A stretch of DNA of 64,000 bases from Mycobacteroides franklinii (GCF_002013895.1 NZ_MAFQ01000001.1:186001-250000); one strand, 5' to 3'; shown: positions 18,565 through 28,016, counted from the first letter of the stretch. The notes: generated by a model not told the origin, from the sequence alone. Made by a program: numbers and translations.

Positions 18565-19793
18565 GAACCCTCTCCTGTCACGGTTGCCGTCACGGCACCG
18601 TCCGAAACTCTCACTCGCAGAGACGCGCCGGTGGGTGCGTCGCTCACCGTTCGCAGTACCTCAACCGTGCCATCGTCACGCACGCGCTGCACCACCGAGT
18701 ACCCGCGGGCCAGTGTCGCGGCCGGACCCAGCGTGGTCAGCCGGGCCGTCAGGTGCTCGATCCGCTGCGATTCGGAGTCCACCAACCGTCGTACGTCGCG
18801 GCGCAGTGCCGTTCGGGCGACGGCGATTTCATCGTGCCGTGTCGTCAGCATCCGCAGCGGGTCGGCCAGCACCGGCCGGCTGCGTACCTGATCCAACCCG
18901 CGCTCCTCGCGCTGTACCCAGTTGCGTAGCGCCTGCGCCGAGCGTCGCCGCAAATCCAGAATCAGCGCCTGCTCGGCCGCGGCATCGGGCACCAATTTCT
19001 TCGCGGCGTCGGTGGGAGTTGCGGCGCGCAGATCTGCGACCAGATCTGACAGCGGGTTATCGGGCTCATGGCCGACGGCGCTCACCACCGGCGTGCGGCA
19101 CGCCGAAATCGCGCGACACAACGTCTCATCGGAGAACGGCAGCAGATCCTCCACGCTGCCGCCACCGCGGGCCAGCACGATCACGTCCACCGCGGGGTCG
19201 GCATCCAGCGCCTGCAATGCGGCGACGATCTCGGCCACCGCGTGTGGGCCCTGCACCGGGGTGTTGCGCACCGCGAATTGCACTGCGGGCCAGCGTGCCA
19301 AGGCCACCGAGGTCACATCATGCTCGGCGGCGCTGGCGCGGCCGGTGATCAGCCCGATGCGGGAGGGCAGGAACGGAACGGGACGCTTCAACCGCGGGTC
19401 GAACAGCCCCTCGGCGGCCAGCAGCTGTCGCAGCCGTTCGATCCGGGCCAACAGTTCGCCGATGCCCACCGCCCGAATTTCGCTGAGCCGCAACGAGAAC
19501 GATCCGCGCACGGTGTAGAAGGTGGGCTTGCCGCACACCACCACCTGGGTGCCTTCGGTCAGCTTCACCGGAGCGTTGCGCACCATGTCCGGTGGGCATG
19601 TGACGGTCAGTGACATGTCGGCGGCCGGGTCGCGCAGCACCATGAAGACCGTCTTGCTGCCGGGCCGGACGTCGATCTGCGTCAGCTGACCTTCCACCCA
19701 CACCTGCCCTAGACGGTCGATCCACTTGGCGACCCGGGTCGCGACGGCGCGGACCGGCCAGGGATTTTCGGGGCTTGTTCCCGGATCAGCCAC
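18561..19793 (-). CDS. xseA: exodeoxyribonuclease VII large subunit
   Basis: The 410-residue catalytic subunit of exonuclease VII. An OB-fold tRNA_anti-like domain opens the protein ([10 protein letters not shown] near residue 25), followed by the ExoVII core with [20 protein letters not shown] and [12 protein letters not shown] 19793 is chosen as the start because it overlaps the upstream gene by only eight bases and gives family length; the frame stays open to 19859. Equivalent of Rv1108c. Confidence 0.93.
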   Translation of the reverse strand: MADPGTSPENPWPVRAVATRVAKWIDRLGQVWVEGQLTQIDVRPGSKTVFMVLRDPAADMSLTVTCPPDMVRNAPVKLTEGTQVVVCGKPTFYTVRGSFSLRLSEIRAVGIGELLARIERLRQLLAAEGLFDPRLKRPVPFLPSRIGLITGRASAAEHDVTSVALARWPAVQFAVRNTPVQGPHAVAEIVAALQALDADPAVDVIVLARGGGSVEDLLPFSDETLCRAISACRTPVVSAVGHEPDNPLSDLVADLRAATPTDAAKKLVPDAAAEQALILDLRRRSAQALRNWVQREERGLDQVRSRPVLADPLRMLTTRHDEIAVARTALRRDVRRLVDSESQRIEHLTARLTTLGPAATLARGYSVVQRVRDDGTVEVLRTVSDAPTGASLRVRVSDGAVTATVTGEGS

Positions 19794-20454
19794 GAGCAGC
19801 GGCGCGGGTGATCCTGTTCGCGAGCAAGGTCTGATAGGGCGCGCGGGCCTTGTGAGCATCTTCGTAGGCCAGCAGCTCCTCGAGCTCGGCCACGGACAGC
19901 GACTGCAGTCGCGCCCGCAGCTGGGCCAGCGTCAGGTCGTGGTAGCCGAGTTCGGCGACGACGTCGGGAGCATCCCCATCGGCGGGTTCGGAGGCCGGCG
20001 TGGGTGCTGGCTTTTTCGCGGCGGCCTTTTTCGCCGGTGCCTTGCGCGGCGCCGCGTGCTTGGCGGCCGGCTCGGACTCGGGTGCCGGCACTGCGGTCTC
20101 AGCCTCCGAGGAGTACAGCGCAAACCGTCCCTGCGTCATCCGCTCGGCGGCGTCCTCGTAGACGGCGGTGGCCTGCGTCTCGTCGGGCTCGGGTGCGTCG
20201 AGCTCGTCGAGGTCCTCGTCGAACGTCGCCCACTCCGGCTGCTCATCGGTGGGCGGGAAGATGTTTTCCCAGGCCTCGTCGCCCTTGATGGCCAGTTCGG
20301 TGACCGTCTGCTGGAACCGCATGAAGTTCTGAACGGTCTGGCTGGCCGCCGTCATGGGATAGGTCAGCACTGCCTGAGGCAGCTTGCGAGTCTCTTCGAG
20401 AACGGTAGCGGCGACCCCAAGAAGCAACCGGACGCCGAACGGAGGACGAATCAT
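19786..20454 (-). CDS. lipid droplet-associated protein (Rv1109c-like)
   Basis: A 222-residue mycobacterial protein with an N-terminal amphipathic part ([16 protein letters not shown]), an acidic middle, a low-complexity Ala/Lys/Pro histone-like linker (about 125-165) and a conserved C-terminal domain beginning [15 protein letters not shown] that ends L-L-A-N-R-I. Homologues are annotated as lipid-droplet-associated in mycobacteria. It heads the xseA-xseB operon and is divergent from ispH, as in M. tuberculosis. Function in detail is unknown. Confidence 0.83.
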   Translation of the reverse strand: MIRPPFGVRLLLGVAATVLEETRKLPQAVLTYPMTAASQTVQNFMRFQQTVTELAIKGDEAWENIFPPTDEQPEWATFDEDLDELDAPEPDETQATAVYEDAAERMTQGRFALYSSEAETAVPAPESEPAAKHAAPRKAPAKKAAAKKPAPTPASEPADGDAPDVVAELGYHDLTLAQLRARLQSLSVAELEELLAYEDAHKARAPYQTLLANRITRAAARG

Positions 20455-20514
20455 AGGTTCAAGCTTGCCTTACGTCGGTCGTGCAGCGAAAGACTGGGCC
20501 GTAAGCTGGTGACT

Positions 20515-21513
20515 ATGTCTGCAGTCGATATGGGCACTCCGGGGATGGTGAGCACCGTCGTCGGCCCGGCGACGAGCAAGCGTGTGCTGCTGGCTGAGCC
20601 GCGCGGCTACTGCGCGGGCGTCGATCGTGCTGTCGAGACGGTCGAGCGGGCGCTGGAGAAACACGGCGCCCCCGTCTACGTGCGGCACGAAATCGTGCAC
20701 AACCGCTACGTGGTGGACACGCTGGCCAAGGCGGGGGCCATTTTCGTCGACGAAACCGATCAGGTGCCCGAGGGCGCGATCGTGGTGTTCTCTGCCCATG
20801 GAGTGGCGCCGACCGTGCATGTGGATGCCGCGGCGCGCAACCTGAAGACCATCGACGCCACCTGCCCACTGGTCACCAAGGTGCACCAGGAGGCGAAGCG
20901 CTTCGCCCGAGACGATTACGACATCCTGCTCATCGGCCACGAGGGTCACGAGGAGGTCGTCGGCACTGCCGGTGAGGCTCCGGACCATGTGCAGCTGGTC
21001 GACGGCCCGGGCTCGGTGGACAAGGTCACCGTCCGCGACGAGAAGAAGGTCATCTGGCTGTCTCAGACGACGCTGAGCGTCGACGAGACCATGGAGACCG
21101 TCCAGCGCCTGCGGGAGCGTTTCCCGACGCTGCAGGACCCACCCAGCGATGACATCTGCTACGCCACGCAGAACCGTCAGGTCGCGGTGAAGGCGATGGC
21201 CCCCGAATGTGAGCTGGTGATCGTTGTCGGTTCACGCAACTCGTCGAACTCGGTGCGGTTGGTGGAAGTGGCGCTGGGTGCGGGCTCGAACGCCTCGTAC
21301 CTGGTCGACTACGCCGAGGACATCGACCCGGCCTGGCTTGAGGGCGTGACCACGGTCGGCGTCACCTCGGGTGCTTCCGTGCCGGAGGTGCTGGTGCGCG
21401 GTGTGCTGGAGCGGCTCGCGGAGTACGGATACGGGCAGGTGCAGCCGGTTACCACGGCCAATGAAACTCTGGTGTTCTCGCTGCCGCGCGAACTGCGGGC
21501 GGCACGCCACTAG
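20515..21513 (+). CDS. ispH: 4-hydroxy-3-methylbut-2-enyl diphosphate reductase
   Basis: The 332-residue final enzyme of the MEP isoprenoid pathway, reducing HMBPP to IPP and DMAPP. The three iron-sulfur cysteines are visible: G-Y-C-A-G-V (C33), D-A-T-C-P (C117) and D-I-C-Y-A-T (C215). Conserved histidines occur at V-H-N (62), S-A-H-G (95) and H-E-G-H-E (145). The start is ATG 20515; the reading frame is open much further upstream but that part is antisense to the lipid-droplet gene. Equivalent of Rv1110 (lytB2). Confidence 0.96.
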   Translation: MSAVDMGTPGMVSTVVGPATSKRVLLAEPRGYCAGVDRAVETVERALEKHGAPVYVRHEIVHNRYVVDTLAKAGAIFVDETDQVPEGAIVVFSAHGVAPTVHVDAAARNLKTIDATCPLVTKVHQEAKRFARDDYDILLIGHEGHEEVVGTAGEAPDHVQLVDGPGSVDKVTVRDEKKVIWLSQTTLSVDETMETVQRLRERFPTLQDPPSDDICYATQNRQVAVKAMAPECELVIVVGSRNSSNSVRLVEVALGAGSNASYLVDYAEDIDPAWLEGVTTVGVTSGASVPEVLVRGVLERLAEYGYGQVQPVTTANETLVFSLPRELRAARH

Positions 21514-21519
21514 TTCACG

Positions 21520-22458
21520 CTAGCGGTCGTAGTCCCAGGCGTCGTATCGGTCTTGACGACGTCGTGGCGGCACCGGGGGACGTTCATCCCGGTATCGCAC
21601 CGCAGGCCGGTGTGGTTCGCGTGGGGCTTCCGCGCGTGGCTCCCGGTAACGGGGCCGTTCCTCGTATCCGGCGTCGTACCCGTAGTCGTCGTATTCGTCA
21701 CGGACCCGGCGCGCAGGACGACGTTCGGTGCGCATCGGGCGCTCGTCCTCCCACGGGGTGCCCAATGACGACGTCCGCCGCGATACAGGCTCGGAATCAT
21801 GGGTGGGACGTCGACGTGCCGCAGACTCGTGTCGTCCGTGCCGTGTTGTGCGCGTGGTGGGCTTGTCGGCGCTACCGACACGGCGCGACATGGTCGTTTT
21901 GGCCTGTGTGCCCTCGGTATCGACCAGTGCCTGTACCCGGGTCCGGGTGGACGTCCTCGGTTTGGCTGCCTTGGTGGCCTTCTGTTTGGCCGGCTTCGCG
22001 GCTTTTTCCTTGACGGGCTTGCCGGTGAAGATTCCCCAGTACCAGCGCACCACCCCGATGATCAGGACGCCCAGCGCGGTGCTGATCATCAGCGGAAAAC
22101 GTTCGATCAGCGGGTACCCGATGGTGATCGCTGTCGACTTTCCGCCGGAAAGTGGTGCCTGCGACATGATCATGTAGGCCGTCGGGATGCTCGCGAACAG
22201 GATCAGTGGCGGTTGTACGACGGCGGTGAAGATCGATGCGTACCGGACCGCGAGAACCGCGACGACGCAGCCGGCCGCGTAGCAGCCAGCGAACGCGCCG
22301 GTCAGCTTCTCACCATTGGTCATCAAGTCAAGAGCGAAACCGAGCAGGGTTCCGGCAAGCGCTATCAGGATGGCACCCCACCACGGCACGCCCGGGATAT
22401 CGGGGTGTGCCGACCGGTGATCGGCTTCCACCGATGAGCGGGCGCGTTGACCTGTCAC
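21520..22458 (-). CDS. DUF6542-type membrane protein (Rv1111c-like)
   Basis: A 312-residue protein: four predicted transmembrane helices in the first 155 residues, then a Lys/Ala-rich stretch and a long, highly charged Arg/Glu/Tyr/Pro-rich cytoplasmic tail with no obvious fold. It ends six bases from the ispH stop and is convergent with it. The start is GTG 22458. Same position and composition as Rv1111c. Function unknown. Confidence 0.8.
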   Translation of the reverse strand: MTGQRARSSVEADHRSAHPDIPGVPWWGAILIALAGTLLGFALDLMTNGEKLTGAFAGCYAAGCVVAVLAVRYASIFTAVVQPPLILFASIPTAYMIMSQAPLSGGKSTAITIGYPLIERFPLMISTALGVLIIGVVRWYWGIFTGKPVKEKAAKPAKQKATKAAKPRTSTRTRVQALVDTEGTQAKTTMSRRVGSADKPTTRTTRHGRHESAARRRPTHDSEPVSRRTSSLGTPWEDERPMRTERRPARRVRDEYDDYGYDAGYEERPRYREPRAEAPREPHRPAVRYRDERPPVPPRRRQDRYDAWDYDR

Positions 22459-22520
22459 ATGTTGAAAGGTACCGGTGCCGAGCCGGATGTTCGGTAACGG
22501 TGCCCGTCAGCGCGCTTGTG

Positions 22521-22700
22521 TCAGCAGCATCGCGCCGACGGATTCGCGTCTGCGTCGGCGTATCGCGCACGCCAAAACTCGCCTTCGGTGGGCACCGGAA
22601 CACCGGGGTGGCGGCGCCGCAGATGCTCCACGTAGCGCTGGTAGTCGTGGTCGCCCATGACCGAGGTGAACCACCACAGCAGTCCCTTGATCACCTTCAT
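22521..22700 (-). CDS. YbdD/YjiX family protein (CstA partner)
   Basis: A 59-residue protein encoded directly after cstA, its ATG overlapping the cstA stop by four bases (ATGA at 22697-22700). Sequence hallmarks of YbdD/DUF466 are clear: W-W-F-T-S-V-M-G-D-H-D-Y-Q-R-Y-V-E-H-L, then R-H-P-G-V-P-V-P-T-E-G-E-F-W-R-A-R-Y. These small proteins are always paired with CstA-type peptide/pyruvate transporters and are thought to be required for their activity. Confidence 0.93.
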   Translation of the reverse strand: MKVIKGLLWWFTSVMGDHDYQRYVEHLRRRHPGVPVPTEGEFWRARYADADANPSARCC

Positions 22701-24973
22701 GTCCGCGTCCCGACGGGTTCAGGTGTTGACCATTGTTTTTCGATTTCTTTCTCCACGTCGGTGGCCAGGAAGCCGCTGGGCGCGAAGATCCTCGAGGGCT
22801 CGTCCGGATCCTCACTTGTCGGCAGGCCCCCGGACCGGACCGCGCGCAGGCACGTCCAGGCTCCGGCGGCGACGACGATCAACACCAACGAGGCGAAGAC
22901 GGCTGACAGCGTTCCCTGCACAAACGTGTTGCGAATCACGGCGTCCATGGCTTCGGGGGTCTTGGCGGTCTTGAAACTCGTCAAGCCCGCGTCCCGGGCT
23001 GCCGCATAAAGCTGGTGCTGCTTCCAGTACCCGACGGCGGGGTCCGCGGAGAAGAGTTTCTGCCAGGACGCGGTCATCGTGACGATCAGATCCCAGCCCA
23101 GGGGGAGGGCCGGGATCCATGCCCATGTGTAGAGCCGCTGTTTGACGACGATCGTCGTCACCACCGTCAGGGCGATCGCGGCAAGCAGCTGGTTGGCGAT
23201 GCCGAACAACGGGAAAAGGGTGTTGATACCACCGAGAGGGTCGGTGACTCCCATGAGCAGGATCGCGCCCCAGCCGCCGACGACGATCGCTGAGCAGATC
23301 CATGCGCCCAGTCGCCAGGACGCGTCTTTGAAGCGGCGCAGCGGACCGCCCAGGTTCCCCAGCGAGTCCGACAGCATGAACCGGGCGACGCGGGTGCCGG
23401 CGTCAACGGTGGTGAGGATGAACAGGGCCTCGAACATGATCGCGAAGTGGTACCAGAAGGCTTTGGTTCCGGCACCGAAACCGCTGCCCCCGAATACGTC
23501 CGACATGACGTGGGAGATCCCGATGGCCAGTGTCGGGGCTCCGCCGGTGCGCGAGACAATGGAGTTCTCACCGATATCGCGTGCGGTTTGCGTCAGCTGC
23601 TCACCGGTGATCTTCGGGCCGCTGAGCGGCAGGCCGTTGACGTAGGCGGCGGCGGTTTCGGCGGTGCCACCGGTCGCCGCGCTGGGGGCGTTGATCGCGA
23701 AGTACAAGTGCTGGTTGAGGATCGCCGCCGTGACCAGGGCCATGACCGCGACGAACGACTCGGTGAGCATGCCGCCGTAGCCGATGAAGCGGGCCTGGCT
23801 TTCCTTCTCCAGCAGTTTGGGGGTGGTCCCCGAGGAGATCAGTGAGTGGAAACCCGAGAGCGCCCCGCAGGCGATGGTGATGAACAGGAAGGGGAACAGC
23901 GATCCTGCGAATGCCGGTCCCGCGCTGTTGAAGGCGAACTGGCTCACCGCCGGAAGCTGCGCCACCGGCCGGGCGATCAGGATGCCGATGGCCAGCATCG
24001 CGATGGTCCCGACCTTCATGAACGTCGACAGGTAGTCGCGGGGAGCCAGTAGCAGCCACACCGGCAGCACCGACGCCGCGAATCCGTAGAACATCATCAG
24101 CCAGGCGATGGTGGTCTTGTCGAGGCTGAACAATGTTTCGCCCCAGCCCGATTCGGCAACCCAGCGCCCGGAGATGATCGCGGTGAGCAGTAGGGCCACT
24201 CCGATGACGGTCACCTCGCTGACCTTCCCCGGCCGCAGGTAGCGCAGGTACACGCCCATGAACAGCGCGATGGGGATGGTCATCGCGATGGAGAACACAC
24301 CCCACGGGCTTTCACCGAGGGCGTTGACGACGACCAGGCCCAGTACCGCGATGAGGATGATCATGATGACGAAGATCGCGACCATCGCCGCGACTCCGCC
24401 GACGGTGCCCATCTCATCGCGGGCCATCTGGCCGAGGCTGCGGCCGCCACGCCGGGTGGAGATCACCAACACCAGGTAGTCCTGCACCGCACCCGCCAGC
24501 ACGACGCCGACGACGATCCAGATGATGCCCGGCAGGTATCCCATTTGCGCGGCCAGGACCGGGCCCACCAGGGGGCCTGCACCGGCGATGGCGGCGAAGT
24601 GGTGACCGAAGAGCACCCGTCGGTCGGTGGGGATGAAGTCCTTGCCGTTGTCCAGCGTCTCGGCGGGTGTGGCGCGGTCATCGCGAGGTCTGACGAGTTT
24701 GCGTTCAATAAGCTTGGCGTAGAACCGGTATGCGATGAGGTAGGTGCAGATCGCCGCGACGACAAACCAGACCGCGTTGACGTGTTCCCCGCGAAGTAGC
24801 GCGATCATCGTCCAGGCGAAGGCACCCAGTAGTGCCACCAAAATCAGCGCCACGCGGGCGGTGGGTGAGGGTGCCCGATTGTCGATCACGCCGACGGGTG
24901 GCAGATCGGGATCGGTGCGCAACAGCTCGACGCCGGGCGGGGGAGTCTGGACTTGCGGCTCATCTGTAGCCAT
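22697..24973 (-). CDS. cstA: carbon starvation protein CstA, peptide/pyruvate transporter
   Basis: A 758-residue polytopic membrane protein with about 16-18 hydrophobic helices. The CstA signature V-L-F-G-H-H-F-A-A-I-A-G-A-G-P-L-V-G-P-V lies near residue 120 and S-R-T-G-G-A-P-T-L-A-I-G in the periplasmic half. CstA family members import peptides or pyruvate when carbon is scarce. It forms a coupled unit with the YbdD gene downstream. ATG 24973 gives normal family length. Confidence 0.94.
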   Translation of the reverse strand: MATDEPQVQTPPPGVELLRTDPDLPPVGVIDNRAPSPTARVALILVALLGAFAWTMIALLRGEHVNAVWFVVAAICTYLIAYRFYAKLIERKLVRPRDDRATPAETLDNGKDFIPTDRRVLFGHHFAAIAGAGPLVGPVLAAQMGYLPGIIWIVVGVVLAGAVQDYLVLVISTRRGGRSLGQMARDEMGTVGGVAAMVAIFVIMIILIAVLGLVVVNALGESPWGVFSIAMTIPIALFMGVYLRYLRPGKVSEVTVIGVALLLTAIISGRWVAESGWGETLFSLDKTTIAWLMMFYGFAASVLPVWLLLAPRDYLSTFMKVGTIAMLAIGILIARPVAQLPAVSQFAFNSAGPAFAGSLFPFLFITIACGALSGFHSLISSGTTPKLLEKESQARFIGYGGMLTESFVAVMALVTAAILNQHLYFAINAPSAATGGTAETAAAYVNGLPLSGPKITGEQLTQTARDIGENSIVSRTGGAPTLAIGISHVMSDVFGGSGFGAGTKAFWYHFAIMFEALFILTTVDAGTRVARFMLSDSLGNLGGPLRRFKDASWRLGAWICSAIVVGGWGAILLMGVTDPLGGINTLFPLFGIANQLLAAIALTVVTTIVVKQRLYTWAWIPALPLGWDLIVTMTASWQKLFSADPAVGYWKQHQLYAAARDAGLTSFKTAKTPEAMDAVIRNTFVQGTLSAVFASLVLIVVAAGAWTCLRAVRSGGLPTSEDPDEPSRIFAPSGFLATDVEKEIEKQWSTPEPVGTRT

Positions 24974-25042
24974 GCGCGCTACCTTATGTGCCCGCCGTCG
25001 GGCCCCCCTAGTGCGTCGACCCGCTGTTCAAGATCAGGGAAA

Positions 25043-25062
25043 GATCGGGGCCATCCCTGATG
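25043..25062. promoter_or_regulatory. near-palindromic 20-bp element, copy 1
   Basis: GATCGGGGCCATCCCTGATG, 33 bp upstream of the secreted-protein start at 25095. It matches the inverted sequence at 25435-25454 in 16 of 20 positions, and each copy is itself a near dyad (CATCRGGG...CCCYGATG). A shared operator is likely. Confidence 0.5.
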
Positions 25063-25094
25063 TGCCTCGTGATCTTGATTCATAGCGTCGAGCC

Positions 25095-25418
25095 GTGAGT
25101 AAATCAGCGTGTTTTGCAACAGCTTTGGATGCCATGGTGGTGGTTCTCCCGGTTGCGGCAGTGGCGCTGGCGGCCGTTGCGCATGCGGGGCCACAGGGTT
25201 ACGGCGACCCTGAAGTGCTGATCACTTCCCTTGAGGAGCAGGGCAATTACGTCATTCTCAGTCGGGTGGGTGATCTCCCGATCGAGGACTGCACGGTAAC
25301 CGAGGTTCGCCAGGGCGCCTCGGTGTACCGGTATGAGCGGGCTGTCGGATCCGATTCCAACACCACCCCCACGAAGGTCTTGGACCACGGAACGTACTAC
25401 GTGCACCTGAAATGCTGA
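25095..25418 (+). CDS. small secreted protein, paralogue of 26183-26485
   Basis: A 107-residue protein from GTG 25095 with a signal peptide (about residues 12-31, ending A-H-A). The mature part contains E-V-L-I-T-S-L-E-E-Q-G-N-Y-V-I-L-S-R-V-G-D-L-P-I-E-D-C and ends H-L-K-C, so two cysteines can form a disulfide. The same pattern (helix, strand, D-C, terminal I-T-C) appears in the gene at 26183, marking them as paralogues of a mycobacterial small secreted family. Function unknown. Confidence 0.75.
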   Translation: MSKSACFATALDAMVVVLPVAAVALAAVAHAGPQGYGDPEVLITSLEEQGNYVILSRVGDLPIEDCTVTEVRQGASVYRYERAVGSDSNTTPTKVLDHGTYYVHLKC

Positions 25419-25434
25419 GTCGAAAGTCAGGAAA

Positions 25435-25454
25435 CATCAGGGACTTCCCCGATG
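25435..25454. promoter_or_regulatory. near-palindromic 20-bp element, copy 2
   Basis: CATCAGGGACTTCCCCGATG, 33 bp upstream of the PspC-domain gene start at 25488. It is the partner of copy 1 at 25043-25062; equal spacing to the two start codons (about 33 bp each) supports a common regulator. Confidence 0.5.
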
Positions 25455-25487
25455 CGCCAGGGTGTTTCGGCGGTCTACGGTGAACTC

Positions 25488-25673
25488 ATGACTACTGCAC
25501 TGCGACGTCCCCGCGCCGGAACGATGATCGGCGGGGTGTGTGCGGCCTTCGCGCAACGTTTCGGATGGGACGTCACGATTGTCCGAGTCCTGACGGTCGC
25601 GTCGATCCTGCTCCCGGGACCGCAGGTGCTGGCCTACCTCGTGTTGTGGGCGCTCATTCCTCGGGAGCAGTGA
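25488..25673 (+). CDS. PspC domain-containing small membrane protein
   Basis: A 61-residue protein consisting of one PspC domain: R-A-G-T-M-I-G-G-V-C-A-A-F-A-Q-R-F-G-W-D then two hydrophobic stretches ending L-A-Y-L-V-L-W-A-L-I-P-R-E. PspC proteins sense or relay membrane stress. ATG 25488 is used; the open frame before it lacks homology and covers the operator-like element. Confidence 0.88.
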   Translation: MTTALRRPRAGTMIGGVCAAFAQRFGWDVTIVRVLTVASILLPGPQVLAYLVLWALIPREQ

Positions 25674-25756
25674 GGCGCGGGCGGAAAGTTAATTTTTCGT
25701 AACCACCGGGTGTATGACACTCGGCACGGGGGCAAATCGTGGGTTAGTCTGCGCAC

Positions 25757-26116
25757 ATGCGGCCATACGAGTACCCCCTACGGGTTGCCGTGCTGGTCGT
25801 TGTCCTCGGTGTCCTGTGCTTCGTGGGCGTGAATCCGGGAAGCGTTGTGGGCCAGTCGTCGATGTCGGCGATGCAGGTCCTCGATCCGCAGGCCAGTGCG
25901 GCGCCCGGGGAAGCGCCCGAGGTCGATGCTTTCGCCCAGGTCGTGCAGATAGCCAAGATGTGCCGCGGGGTCCTCGCGGGGTCGATGCTGCTGGTGCTGG
26001 CGTTTGTGCTGCGCTACGTGCTACTCACAGCGGCGCGGGGATCGCCTGTGCTGCAACGGATTATTGGTCACCATGGCCGGGCCGTGCTACTCAAAGGCTG
26101 TGTCCATAGGTGCTGA
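25757..26116 (+). CDS. hypothetical two-helix membrane protein
   Basis: A 119-residue protein with hydrophobic segments at about residues 9-27 and 74-93 and an acidic external or periplasmic loop between them, ending H-R-C. I do not recognise a family. It lies between the PspC gene and a small secreted protein, so a membrane-associated role in the same group is possible but unproven. Confidence 0.6.
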   Translation: MRPYEYPLRVAVLVVVLGVLCFVGVNPGSVVGQSSMSAMQVLDPQASAAPGEAPEVDAFAQVVQIAKMCRGVLAGSMLLVLAFVLRYVLLTAARGSPVLQRIIGHHGRAVLLKGCVHRC

Positions 26117-26150
26117 TGTGGTCGGTGCGACCCGACCCATGTCAGTCATG

Positions 26151-26164
26151 CCGCGATATCGCGG
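26151..26164. promoter_or_regulatory. 14-bp perfect palindrome before the secreted-protein gene
   Basis: CCGCGATATCGCGG, a perfect dyad 18 bp upstream of ATG 26183, just before the AGCAGGAG ribosome binding site. A possible operator overlapping the leader, or a chance GC-rich palindrome. Confidence 0.35.
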
Positions 26165-26182
26165 TTCTAAGCAGGAGCATCC

Positions 26183-26485
26183 ATGTTTTCTCGTTGTGCG
26201 ATTTTTACGTTGACGGTCGCGGGGGCACTACTGGTGGCGCCGTCGGCGCTGGCCGGCCCGGAGGACGGTGAGAGTGCTGCAGACGTCATCGCCGATCTGG
26301 AGTCTCGCGGCAACATCGTGGTGGTCAATCGCGTCGGGAGTGGGCCCATGGCCGATTGCAAGGCGACGGCTGTGCGGCCCGGTCGGCTCTTGGCGCCGGG
26401 CGCCTCGATCAACGCCCCAGGGGCCAGCTGGGGTGGCTCCATTCTGTCGACTCATCGGGTCATGCACGTCGACATCACCTGCTGA
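26183..26485 (+). CDS. small secreted protein, paralogue of 25095-25418
   Basis: A 100-residue protein with a clear signal peptide (residues 1-24, cleavage after A-L-A-G or S-A-L-A). The mature part has A-D-V-I-A-D-L-E-S-R-G-N-I-V-V-V-N-R-V-G-S-G-P-M-A-D-C and ends V-D-I-T-C, the same layout as the protein at 25095. A GCAGGAG ribosome binding site precedes the ATG. Function unknown. Confidence 0.78.
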   Translation: MFSRCAIFTLTVAGALLVAPSALAGPEDGESAADVIADLESRGNIVVVNRVGSGPMADCKATAVRPGRLLAPGASINAPGASWGGSILSTHRVMHVDITC

Positions 26486-26498
26486 GATCGGCCACTGA

Positions 26499-26846
26499 CT
26501 AACCACTGAGGAAGTCCAGCAGCACGATCGCGTGATTGTGCTCGGGGTCTTTCGCCGCATACAGCAGCGTGAGGGTGCCATGTGTGCGCTCGAGTTCCCG
26601 CGCGACGTCTATTGCGGGGTTGGTGGCCAGCTCGGCGCGGTACTCGTCGGCATACAGACCCCAATTTTCGGCGGGCGCGTGGTGCCAGCGGACCCGCAGA
26701 TCGGGGCTCGGGGCGATCTCCTTGAACCAGAGATCGACCTGAGCGGCGGCCTTACTGACCCCGCGTGGCCAGAGCCGGTCGACCAACATGCGATAACCGT
26801 CCGAGGGGTAGGGAGTCTCGTAGATTCGCTTGGTGGAAAGGGTCAC
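26499..26846 (-). CDS. DUF488 family protein
   Basis: A 115-residue protein with the DUF488 signature R-I-Y-E-T-P-Y-P-S-D-G-Y-R-M-L-V-D-R-L-W-P-R-G-V-S and the C-terminal L-T-L-L-Y-A-A-K-D-P-E-H-N-H-A. The family is cytoplasmic and widespread, with no established function. GTG 26846 fits the family start; ATG 26885 would add 13 residues and almost touch ychF. Its reading frame remains open much further upstream antisense to ychF, which is not coding. Confidence 0.85.
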   Translation of the reverse strand: MTLSTKRIYETPYPSDGYRMLVDRLWPRGVSKAAAQVDLWFKEIAPSPDLRVRWHHAPAENWGLYADEYRAELATNPAIDVARELERTHGTLTLLYAAKDPEHNHAIVLLDFLSG

Positions 26847-26888
26847 CTCAGCATTCTTATCCGCCGCGGTCCGTAGACTCTCCATCTC

Positions 26889-27962
26889 GTGAGCTTGAAC
26901 TTGGGAATCGTTGGTCTGCCGAACGTCGGAAAGTCGACGCTGTTCAACGCGCTGACCCGCAATAACGTGCTGGCAGCCAACTACCCGTTTGCGACCATCG
27001 AGCCGAATGAAGGCGTGGTGCCGCTGCCGGATCCGCGCCTGGACAAGCTGGCGGAGGTATTCGGTTCGGCACGGACGCTGCCCGCGACGGTGACGTTTGT
27101 GGACATCGCGGGAATCGTCAAGGGCGCCTCCGAAGGTGCGGGCCTGGGGAACAAGTTCCTGGCCAACATCCGCGAATGCGATGCCATCTGTCAGGTGGTG
27201 CGGGTGTTCGCCGATGACGACGTCGTGCACGTCGATGGACGCGTCGACCCGGCTGCCGATATCGAGGTGATCGAGACCGAGCTGATTCTGGCCGACATGC
27301 AGACGTTGGAGAAGGCCGTGCCGCGGCTGGAGAAGGAAGCCAAGACCAAGAAGGAACGTCAGCCGCTCGCCGATGCCGCCAAGGCCGCGCAGGAGGTGCT
27401 CGACAGTGGCAAGACACTGTTCTCGACGGGGAAGGACTGGTCGGCGGTGCGGGAGCTGAACCTGATGACCACCAAGCCGTTCCTCTACGTGTTCAACGCC
27501 GACGAGTCGGTGCTCGGCGATGAGGAGCGAGTGGCGCAGCTGCGCGAGTTGGTGGCGCCTGCCGATGCGGTGTTCCTGGACGCGAAGATCGAGTCGGAGT
27601 TGCAGGAGTTGGACGAGGAGTCCGCCGCTGAGCTGCTGGAGTCGATCGGGCAGACTGAACGCGGGCTGGACGCCTTGGCGCATGCGGGTTTCAATACGTT
27701 GAAGTTGCAGACTTACCTGACCGCCGGGCCAAAAGAGGCGCGCGCGTGGACGATTCATCAGGGCGATACCGCGCCGAAGGCTGCCGGTGTCATCCATACC
27801 GACTTCGAGAAGGGCTTCATCAAGGCCGAGGTGGTGTCGTTCGAGGACCTCGTCGAGGCCGGTTCGATGACCGCGGCGAAGGCCGCAGGCAAGGTCCGGA
27901 TGGAAGGCAAGGACTACGTCATGGTCGACGGTGACGTGGTGGAGTTCCGCTTCAACGTCTGA
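26889..27962 (+). CDS. ychF: redox-regulated ATPase/GTPase YchF (Obg-like)
   Basis: A 357-residue Obg-family P-loop protein: G1 motif G-L-P-N-V-G-K-S-T (9-17), G3 region V-D-I-A-G-I-V-K-G-A-S, a coiled-coil middle, and a C-terminal TGS domain (A-W-T-I-H-Q-G-D-T to D-V-V-E-F-R-F-N-V). YchF binds ribosomes and hydrolyses ATP. The G4-equivalent position shows F-N-A-D-E. GTG 26889 is the start. It corresponds to Rv1112, closing the long syntenic block. Confidence 0.95.
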   Translation: MSLNLGIVGLPNVGKSTLFNALTRNNVLAANYPFATIEPNEGVVPLPDPRLDKLAEVFGSARTLPATVTFVDIAGIVKGASEGAGLGNKFLANIRECDAICQVVRVFADDDVVHVDGRVDPAADIEVIETELILADMQTLEKAVPRLEKEAKTKKERQPLADAAKAAQEVLDSGKTLFSTGKDWSAVRELNLMTTKPFLYVFNADESVLGDEERVAQLRELVAPADAVFLDAKIESELQELDEESAAELLESIGQTERGLDALAHAGFNTLKLQTYLTAGPKEARAWTIHQGDTAPKAAGVIHTDFEKGFIKAEVVSFEDLVEAGSMTAAKAAGKVRMEGKDYVMVDGDVVEFRFNV

Positions 27963-28016
27963 CCTGCGTGTTAACGTGAGTGTCGTGGCGGCGACGTCTG
28001 CCACATTCTGCGCTTC

